Shown in pieces: positions 5,465-10,028 of a stretch of DNA of 10,028 nt (position 1 is the stretch's first letter; every line of letters begins with the position of its first letter). The notes beneath the pieces were generated by a model. The model had not been told where the DNA came from. It did no database searches and was given only the letters and a program-made list of their open reading frames with translations. The translations under genes and the position numbers were made by a program. Source of the stretch: an uncultured Clostridia bacterium (GTDB lineage Bacteria > Bacillota > Clostridia > Christensenellales > Aristaeellaceae). The stretch lies in contig CANQGC010000088.1 of NCBI GenBank assembly GCA_947600345.1, forward strand, positions 1-10,028. Direction: 5' to 3'.

Positions 5465-6823
5465 TCAGCGCCGGAGCGCGCCGCGCTCGTAGGCGTGCAG
5501 CCAGTCGGACTTGAAGTAGTAGATGGTGAAGATCACCGAGCTGATCGCCCAGGTGACCGGGTACGCCCAGAAGAGGATGCGGATATCGCGGGAGAAGCGC
5601 ATGCCCACGGTGATGAACAGTATGCGGAATATGCACCAATCCGAGAGCATGACCGTCATCGGCACCGTCGCCCTGCCCGCGCCGCGGAAGATGCCGGCCA
5701 TCGCGTGGGAGAAGCCCAGCAGGCAGAAGAACAGGTTCTCCACCCGGGACTGGGCCACGGCGACGCTCACCACCTCCGGGGCTCGGTTGAACAGCTTCGC
5801 CAGCGTGGGCGTTCCCAGCAGCAGGCCGAGGCCGATGATCTCCGAGAGGCTGACGATGGCGAGTATCCCGAAGCGCGCGCCGCGCTTGACGCGCTCGTAC
5901 TCCTTCGCGCCCAGGTTTTGGCTCACGAAGGTGGTCAGCGCCAGCGCGAAGCTCTGGAAGGGCAGAAAGGCGAAGGCCTGGAGCTTGGCGTAGGTGCCGC
6001 ATCCGGCCATCGCGTCCGAGCCGAAGGAGTTGATGTAGCTCTGCACGGTCACGTTGCCGATGGCGATGACCGAATTCTGGATGCCGGTGGGCAGGCCCAT
6101 GCGCAGCACCTCGCGCATCAGCTGCGGATGGAAGCGCACTTCCCGGATGCGAAGCTGGTAGATCGTGCCCGGCTTGCGCAGATGGATCCAGCAGAGGAAG
6201 GCGCTGGCCGCCTGGGAGATGGCCGTGGCCGTGGCCGCCGAGCCCACGCCGAAGCCGAACGCCGCGATGAACACCACGTCCAGGATCACGTTGAGCACCG
6301 ACGAGAAGATCAGGTAGTACAGCGGCCGCCTGCTGTCGCCCAGCGCGTTCATGATGCCGGTGAACACGTTGTAGAGCATCACGGCCATGGAGCCCAGGAA
6401 GTAGTTGCGGAAGTAGCTGACCGAGCCCGCCATCACGTCCGGCGCGGTGCCCATCCATCGAAGCAGCACCGGCGAGAGCAGCACGCCCACGGCCGTCATG
6501 ATCGCGCCCGCCGCGACGCCGAAGGCCACGGTGGTGTGGATGGCGTCGGAGACCAGCTTCTCCTCCCCCGCGCCAAAGTAGCGGGAGATCACCACGCCCG
6601 CGCCCAGCGCCACGCCGATCATCAGCGCCGTGAGCAGCTGGATCAGCGAGGCCGAGGAGCTCACCGACGCCAGCGCCTGCTTGCCCAGCAGGTTGCCCAC
6701 GATCAGCGAGTCCGCCGCGTTGTAGAGCTGCTGGAAGAGCTGGCTGAGGAACACGGGCAGCGCGAAGCGGAGGATCACTCGCTTCACGTCGCCCGTGGTC
6801 ATGTTTACGGTCCCGCCGTGCAT
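5465..6823 (-). CDS. MATE-family efflux transporter
   Basis: 452 residues, typical length, with about 12 membrane segments in two homologous halves. The first half opens with VKRVILRFALPVFLSQLFQQ and LYNAADSLIVGNLLG (13-47). It contains IMNALGDSRRPLYYLI (157-172) and LNVILDVVFI (177-186), characteristic MatE positions. The second half opens with a MGLPTGIQNSVIAIGNVTVQ stretch. Proteins of this family export cationic drugs, toxins or metabolites in exchange for Na+ or H+. The ATG at 6823 is kept, although the ATG at 6802 (MTTGDV) is equally possible, as many relatives begin near that MTTG; neither has a strong ribosome binding site. It starts 27 nt after the acetyltransferase stop and is followed after 15 nt by the nitroreductase. 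Adjacency to modifying enzymes suggests detoxification or export of a small molecule, which is inference. Confidence 0.93.
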   Translation of the reverse strand: MHGGTVNMTTGDVKRVILRFALPVFLSQLFQQLYNAADSLIVGNLLGKQALASVSSSASLIQLLTALMIGVALGAGVVISRYFGAGEEKLVSDAIHTTVAFGVAAGAIMTAVGVLLSPVLLRWMGTAPDVMAGSVSYFRNYFLGSMAVMLYNVFTGIMNALGDSRRPLYYLIFSSVLNVILDVVFIAAFGFGVGSAATATAISQAASAFLCWIHLRKPGTIYQLRIREVRFHPQLMREVLRMGLPTGIQNSVIAIGNVTVQSYINSFGSDAMAGCGTYAKLQAFAFLPFQSFALALTTFVSQNLGAKEYERVKRGARFGILAIVSLSEIIGLGLLLGTPTLAKLFNRAPEVVSVAVAQSRVENLFFCLLGFSHAMAGIFRGAGRATVPMTVMLSDWCIFRILFITVGMRFSRDIRILFWAYPVTWAISSVIFTIYYFKSDWLHAYERGALRR

Positions 6824-6850
6824 GCCCGGAATCCATCTCGCTTTCGTTAT

Positions 6851-7402
6851 TTAAAGCTGCTTGACCATGAGAAGCGCATCGGCGTAGCTGCCGTCGGGAT
6901 ACTTCATCTCGTGGGGGCGGCGGCCGCAGGTCGCGAAGCCGAGCTTTTCATACAGCGCGATGGCGGGGGCGTTCTCCGCCACCACCTCCAGCTCGGCCTG
7001 CTCGTAGCCGCAGTTTGCCGCCAGATCGAGCGCGTGCTCCATCATGGCCCGGCCGAGGCCGAGGCCGCAGTACCTCTGGTACAGCCCCACGCCCACGGTG
7101 CAGCGGTGGGCGCAGCGCCGGCTCGCGCCGCTCACGCGGGAGAAGGAGCAGTTGCCCGCGTGCTTGCCGTCCACGAAGGCCAGCAGCATCGCGCCCCGGG
7201 GATCGTCCAGCACGTCGTCGATGATCTCCAGCTCCTGCTCCGGGGTGAGCTTCACTTCCTCCGGCTCCCGCGCCATGAAGCGCGTCTCGCCGTTGATGGC
7301 GCGCAGGTAGCCGATCAGAAGCTCCGCGTCGTCCGCGTGAGGCGGGCGAATGATTGCCGTTCGTCCATCCCGCAGGCGAACGGCGAATTCCTCGACGAGC
7401 AT
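6851..7402 (-). CDS. GNAT-family N-acetyltransferase
   Basis: 183 residues, one GNAT domain. An N-terminal strand VRLRDGRTAIIRPPHADDAE (8-27) opens the fold. The acetyl-CoA pyrophosphate loop is seen as VGVGLYQRYCGLGLGRAM (103-120), giving Q/RxxGxG/A with G113, G115 and G117. NAPAIALYEKLGF (144-156) is motif B. It resembles RimI/pat-like enzymes of the Acetyltransf_1 type; the substrate (amine or protein N-terminus) cannot be inferred. The ATG lies 1 nt after the TAG of the DUF1349 gene and lacks a good ribosome binding site, so translation probably depends on coupling. The MATE gene follows 27 nt later. Confidence 0.9.
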   Translation of the reverse strand: MLVEEFAVRLRDGRTAIIRPPHADDAELLIGYLRAINGETRFMAREPEEVKLTPEQELEIIDDVLDDPRGAMLLAFVDGKHAGNCSFSRVSGASRRCAHRCTVGVGLYQRYCGLGLGRAMMEHALDLAANCGYEQAELEVVAENAPAIALYEKLGFATCGRRPHEMKYPDGSYADALLMVKQL

Positions 7403-7403
7403 C

Positions 7404-7991
7404 CTACACGTGGGCCTTCCACTGGCACGGGCCCAGCTCCATGTGGGTGAACCGTGCCTCGAACGAGGATTCCTCCGGCGAGCAGGCGTAGATGCCGAAG
7501 GTGATCTCCCCCGCGCCGTCCCAGAGGTGGCAGATGCGCATCTGCTTGAACTCCGCGCCGTCGGCGCTGCACTCGATGCAGTAGTCGGATTCCCGGCGGC
7601 TGAGGCGGTACCACATGCTCTTGATGCCCGCGTCGATGTCTGTGGTCGCCCAGTCGGAGTAGCCGTGGTTGGTGACGACGCTGCCCAGGCGCTGGTAGCG
7701 GTCGTTCTCGTACTCGATGCTGGCTTTGAGCCAGTTATCGCTATCCAGGTAGAGCGCCACGCCGCACTGGTCGAAGCGGCGCTTGCTGGCGAACTCGGTC
7801 TTCACGGTGAAGCTGAAGTAGCGCTCGTCGGTGCGCATCTGGAGCACCGGGGCGTTGTCGTTGCGGAAGCCGTAGTAGGTGCGCTGCCAGAGGTCGGTGT
7901 TGGGGTCGGTGGTGATGGTGATTTCGCTTTCGTTGATCTCGAAGCACTTGGGGGGACGGGTCCATTCGAGCTTGGTGGGGTCGAAGTTCAT
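7404..7991 (-). CDS. DUF1349 (concanavalin A-like, REE1-type) domain protein
   Basis: ATG with AGGAGG 9 nt upstream. 195 residues, cytoplasmic (no signal peptide or membrane segment). The sequence fits the DUF1349 beta-sandwich family, related to yeast Ree1 (regulation of enolase 1): TDLWQRTYYGFRNDNAPVL (32-50), FDQCGVALYLDSDNWLKASI (73-92), LGSVVTNHGYSDWAT (102-116), then a WYRLSRRES strand and FGIYACSP (165-172). The fold suggests binding of a small molecule or sugar; the biochemical function is not established. It is the first gene of the five-gene operon. The 5' region has no clear sigma-A promoter, but strong hairpins lie 70-185 bases upstream. Confidence 0.88.
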   Translation of the reverse strand: MNFDPTKLEWTRPPKCFEINESEITITTDPNTDLWQRTYYGFRNDNAPVLQMRTDERYFSFTVKTEFASKRRFDQCGVALYLDSDNWLKASIEYENDRYQRLGSVVTNHGYSDWATTDIDAGIKSMWYRLSRRESDYCIECSADGAEFKQMRICHLWDGAGEITFGIYACSPEESSFEARFTHMELGPCQWKAHV

Positions 7992-8060
7992 GGGTGGGTT
8001 CCTCCTGTTCGTTATGTTTGGGGGGATTCGGGGCGGAGATGAGAGTTAGTGGCGGCTGCC

Positions 8061-8094
8061 TTGACTTGGAAAGCCTCCCGGCTTTCCAAGTCAA
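8061..8094. repeat. Perfect 15-bp hairpin upstream of the DUF1349 operon
   Basis: TTGACTTGGAAAGCC (8061-8075), loop TCCC, GGCTTTCCAAGTCAA (8080-8094). The stem has no mismatch and no T-tract on either side. It lies 70 nt before the DUF1349 start and 375 nt after the purB stop in minus-strand sense. It could terminate or stabilise the purB transcript or be a leader structure of the operon. Only one copy is seen. Confidence 0.75.
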
Positions 8095-8109
8095 CTCCGC
8101 GCCGCTGAC

Positions 8110-8175
8110 GGCCCGCGGTATGGGACGATGGAGCGTTGGTGCGCGTTGCCCTGCTTGGATTGGATGCCGCGGGCC
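8110..8175. repeat. 9-bp inverted repeat enclosing 48 nt
   Basis: GGCCCGCGG (8110-8118) and CCGCGGGCC (8167-8175) are perfect complements around a 48-nt segment without an open reading frame of note. It may be the closing stem of a structured RNA element or a palindrome-bounded relic. The evidence is the inverted repeat only. Confidence 0.45.
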
Positions 8176-8232
8176 GCCTGGGAGCGGGGCCTTGTGCCTC
8201 GAACCGCAGCCGCCTACTTCGCGCAGCCTTTG

Positions 8233-8306
8233 GGGTTACGCTGGGCGCTGCCCAGACCTGCTTAAGGACCTGAGGTCCTTAAGAATCTCCCTTCTGCTGC
8301 CGCGCT
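8233..8306 (+). repeat. Family B repeat, copy B2 (compensatory stem variant)
   Basis: Same plan as 3-77: CTGGGC (8241-8246)/GCCCAG (8250-8255), then a 10-bp hairpin with loop TGA, then the tail ending CTGCTGCCGCGCT. The second stem is CTTAAGGACC (8261-8270)/GGTCCTTAAG (8274-8283) where B1 has CCAAGGAACC/GGTTCCTTGG. Each change on one arm is matched on the other, so pairing is perfect in both. It is followed by a family A unit (A6), as B1 is followed by A1. Confidence 0.87.
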
Positions 8307-8338
8307 TTGAACGAGCGCTTCTTCAGAGACGCAACGCA

Positions 8339-8375
8339 GGACTTTTGAGCCTCGGATCTATGGGCTCAAAAGTCC
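8339..8375 (+). repeat. Family A hairpin, copy A6
   Basis: A perfect 13-bp stem, GGACTTTTGAGCC (8339-8351) and GGCTCAAAAGTCC (8363-8375), encloses the loop TCGGATCTATG. It is preceded by GACGCAACGCA and followed by GTCGCTCC, flanks identical or nearly so to A5. On the minus strand it lies about 95 nt after the purB stop codon. Confidence 0.9.
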
Positions 8376-8386
8376 GTCGCTCCCTC

Positions 8387-8447
8387 CGCGACAGCAGGTG
8401 GAAGGCGGCACTGCCGCCCCTTGGATTCTCCCTTCTGCTGCCGCGCT
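8387..8447 (+). repeat. Family B repeat, partial copy B3 at the purB 3' end
   Basis: The hairpin GGCGGC (8404-8409), loop ACT, GCCGCC (8413-8418) is followed by the 29-nt conserved tail (8419-8447), identical to 49-77. The CTGGGC hairpin is absent. An outer pairing is visible between CGCGACAGCAG (8387-8397) and CTGCTGCCGCG (8435-8445), with one mismatch, so the whole segment could fold as a long branched stem. The tail ends 22 nt before the purB stop. Confidence 0.75.
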
Positions 8448-8469
8448 CTTGGCGGGGACTTACTTCTCC

Positions 8470-9894
8470 TTAAATCTTGATCTCGCCCATGTCGATGGCT
8501 TCCGCGCCGTCGAGGATGGGCTGGATGACCTTGGTCACGAAGCGCTCGGCCTGCTCCGATGCCCGTCCGGTGTACTTCTCCGGCGCGAGCAGCGTCTTCA
8601 ACTGGTCGTGGTCCATCGGGAACGCCGGGTCATTGGCGATGCGCTCCATCAGGTCGCTCTCCAGCCCCTCCTGCTTCATCCTCGCCGCCGCCGCCTGGCT
8701 ATGCACGCGAATTCTTTCGTGGATCTCCTGCCGGTCCGCGCCCCTGCGCACGGCCTCCATCATCACGTCCTCGGTGGCCATGAACGGCAGATTCTCCATC
8801 ACCCGCTTGCCGATCATCTTTGGGTACACCACCATGCCGTCCGCCACGTTGGCGTAGAGCTCCAGCACCGCGTCGGTGGCGAGGAACGCCTCGGGCAGCG
8901 ACAGCCTGCGGTTGGCGCTATCGTCCAGTGTGCGCTCGAACCACTGGGTCGCGGCGGTCATCTGGGCGTCCTGCACCAGCGTCATCACGTGGCGGCTGAG
9001 CGCGCAGATGCGCTCCGAGCGCATGGGGTTGCGCTTATAGGCCATCGCGGACGAGCCGATCTGGCTCTTCTCGAAGGGCTCCTCGATCTCGCGGAAGGAC
9101 TGCAAGAGGCGCATATCCTGGGCGAACTTATAGGCGCTCTGGGCGATGGACGAGAGCGCGCCGAGCACGCGGCTGTCGAGCTTGCGGGGGTAGGTCTGGC
9201 CGGAGACGTCGAACACGGCGGTCATGCCCATCTTCCGGGCGATGCGTTCCTCGAGCTCGTCGACCTTGGCCCCGTCGCCGTCGAACAGCGACAGGAAGCT
9301 GACCTGCGTGCCCGTCGCGCCGCGGTTGCCGAGGAGCTTGAGCGCCCGCGCGGCGTCGTCCAGCTCGGTCAGATCCATGTACAGATCCTGCAGCCACAGG
9401 CAGGCGCGCTTGCCCACGGTGGTGAGCTGGGCGGGCTGCAAATGCGTATAGCCGAGGGTCGGCAGGTCCTTGTACTCCAGCGCGAACCTGGACAGGCGGC
9501 GCATGACCTCGATGAGCTTGCTTCGGATGAGCTTCATGGCGTCGCGGAGCATGAGGATATCGGCGTTGTCGGTGACGTAGCAGCTGGTCGCGCCCAGGTG
9601 GATGATGCCGCGGGCGTTGGGGCAGACGTCGCCGTAGGCGAGCACGTGGGCCATCACGTCGTGGCGGACGCGCTCCTCATGGCGGCGGGCGTCGTCGTAG
9701 TCGATGTCGGTGATGTGGGCCTTGAGCTCGTCGACCTGGGCCTGGGTGACGGGCAGGCCGAGCTCCATCTCGGACTCGGCCAGCGCCACCCAGAGCCTGC
9801 GCCAGGTGGTGAACTTGCGATCGGGCGAGAAGATGTACTGCATCTCCTTGCTCGCGTAGCGAGAGTTCAGGGGCGTCTCGTAGGTATTCTTCAA
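8470..9894 (-). CDS. purB: Adenylosuccinate lyase
   Basis: It splits SAICAR to AICAR plus fumarate and adenylosuccinate to AMP plus fumarate in purine synthesis; it works as a cytoplasmic homotetramer. 474 residues, usual for this PurB type. The start is TTG at 9894: GGAGG lies 7 nt upstream, and family members of this type begin MK(N/S)TYETPLNSRYASKEM, while the first internal ATG would lose that segment. Fumarase/aspartase-superfamily signatures are clear: GATSCYVTDNAD (101-112), YTHLQPAQ (149-156) with catalytic His151, and the flexible-loop signature SSAMAYKRNP (281-290) with the catalytic serine. The C-terminal ADSL domain follows. It is a single-gene unit here, not next to other pur genes. 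It is flanked by 29-bp inverted copies of the family B tail and preceded by a leader with two competing hairpins. Confidence 0.97.
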   Translation of the reverse strand: MKNTYETPLNSRYASKEMQYIFSPDRKFTTWRRLWVALAESEMELGLPVTQAQVDELKAHITDIDYDDARRHEERVRHDVMAHVLAYGDVCPNARGIIHLGATSCYVTDNADILMLRDAMKLIRSKLIEVMRRLSRFALEYKDLPTLGYTHLQPAQLTTVGKRACLWLQDLYMDLTELDDAARALKLLGNRGATGTQVSFLSLFDGDGAKVDELEERIARKMGMTAVFDVSGQTYPRKLDSRVLGALSSIAQSAYKFAQDMRLLQSFREIEEPFEKSQIGSSAMAYKRNPMRSERICALSRHVMTLVQDAQMTAATQWFERTLDDSANRRLSLPEAFLATDAVLELYANVADGMVVYPKMIGKRVMENLPFMATEDVMMEAVRRGADRQEIHERIRVHSQAAAARMKQEGLESDLMERIANDPAFPMDHDQLKTLLAPEKYTGRASEQAERFVTKVIQPILDGAEAIDMGEIKI

Positions 9895-9911
9895 ATGTAT
9901 CCCTCCGTTAT

Positions 9912-9943
9912 AAAGGGGCTGAGCCCCTTTGGATTCCCAAAGG
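9912..9943 (-). promoter_or_regulatory. purB leader with two mutually exclusive hairpins
   Basis: Hairpin 1: AAAGGGGC (9912-9919), TGA on the plus strand, GCCCCTTT (9923-9930), about 6 nt from the purB ribosome binding site (GGAGG, 9902-9906). Hairpin 2: CCTTTGG (9926-9932), ATTC, CCAAAGG (9937-9943). They share 9926-9930, so only one can form at a time. Hairpin 1 has the TGA loop and a following GGATTCCC, so it may be a decayed family B copy. No T-tract follows it on the minus strand, so any effect would be on translation, not on termination. Confidence 0.4.
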
Positions 9944-9953
9944 CACCGCCGCC

Positions 9954-10028
9954 AGCGCGGCAGCAGAAGGGAGAATCCAAGGAACCTCAGGTTCCTTGGC
10001 AGGTCTGGGCAGCGCCCAGCGTAGCCCC
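9954..10028 (-). repeat. Family B repeat, copy B4 (inverted exact copy of B1)
   Basis: The reverse complement of 9954-10028 equals 3-77 at all 75 positions, including the stem CCAAGGAACC/GGTTCCTTGG with loop TGA (minus-strand sense). It runs off the end of the window, so the element may be longer. It lies 60 nt upstream of the purB start. Confidence 0.9.

Noticed and set aside
4823..7450. Long plus-strand open frame (875 codons) opposite the five-gene operon
   Set aside because: It is antisense to five recognisable proteins, is very rich in His, Arg, Ala and Val, and reflects high GC at third positions of the minus-strand genes.
108..8375. Family A and B hairpins as ordinary Rho-independent terminators
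   Set aside because: None is followed by a T-tract on either strand, unlike the true terminator at 1328-1369, and the conserved loop is not expected of terminators. Assisting 3'-end formation remains possible.
101..8380. Family A hairpins as integron attC sites
   Set aside because: They resemble attC in having conserved ends and a variable imperfect palindrome, but GTTRRRY/RYYYAAC core sites are absent, there is no integrase, and the genes between arrays form ordinary operons.

Overview
The window looks like a chromosomal segment of a high-GC gut-type Clostridia (Bacillota) bacterium. The basis is the purB sequence type (N-terminus MKNTYETPLNSRYASKEM), strong AGGAGG-type ribosome binding sites, use of GTG and TTG starts, and a BrnA family I associate with gut Clostridia. 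This placement is inference; no rRNA or other marker is present. Nearly all genes lie on the minus strand. The plus strand carries only a small orphan-antitoxin locus.

Layout: (1) 1-256, an intergenic repeat array abutting the stop of a secreted alpha/beta hydrolase (257-1231). (2) 1232-1468, the hydrolase promoter and an intrinsic terminator that ends the next unit. (3) 1469-2784, an ECF sigma factor and a coupled single-pass membrane protein (probable anti-sigma), with a candidate autoregulated promoter at 2815-2841. (4) 2856-3336, a divergent plus-strand brnTA locus in which the toxin is cut down to its C-terminal 44 residues and the BrnA antitoxin is intact. (5) 3337-3593, a second repeat array. 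(6) 3594-7991, a compact five-gene minus-strand operon read in the order DUF1349 protein, GNAT acetyltransferase, MATE exporter, nitroreductase-like flavoprotein, aldo/keto reductase with two 4Fe-4S motifs. (7) 7992-8469, a 478-base intergenic region full of hairpins. (8) purB, 8470-9894. (9) 9895-10028, the purB leader and a further repeat copy.

The most striking content is not protein coding. Two families of intergenic hairpin repeats recur. Family A (six copies) has a conserved 11-nt loop (usually TCGGATCTATG) and conserved flanks (ACGCAG before, often CGTCGC after). The 10-13 bp stem differs in nearly every copy yet stays self-complementary. Family B has a CTGGGC/GCCCAG hairpin, then a second hairpin with variable compensatory stem and a TGA loop, then a 23-25 nt conserved tail. 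A perfect 75-bp B copy lies in inverted orientation at the two ends of the window. The arrays sit at the 3' ends of minus-strand genes, and at two of them the shared sequence begins at the TAG stop codon. The conserved loop plus covarying stems suggests that structure, as RNA or single-stranded DNA, is what is maintained. I do not recognise either family.
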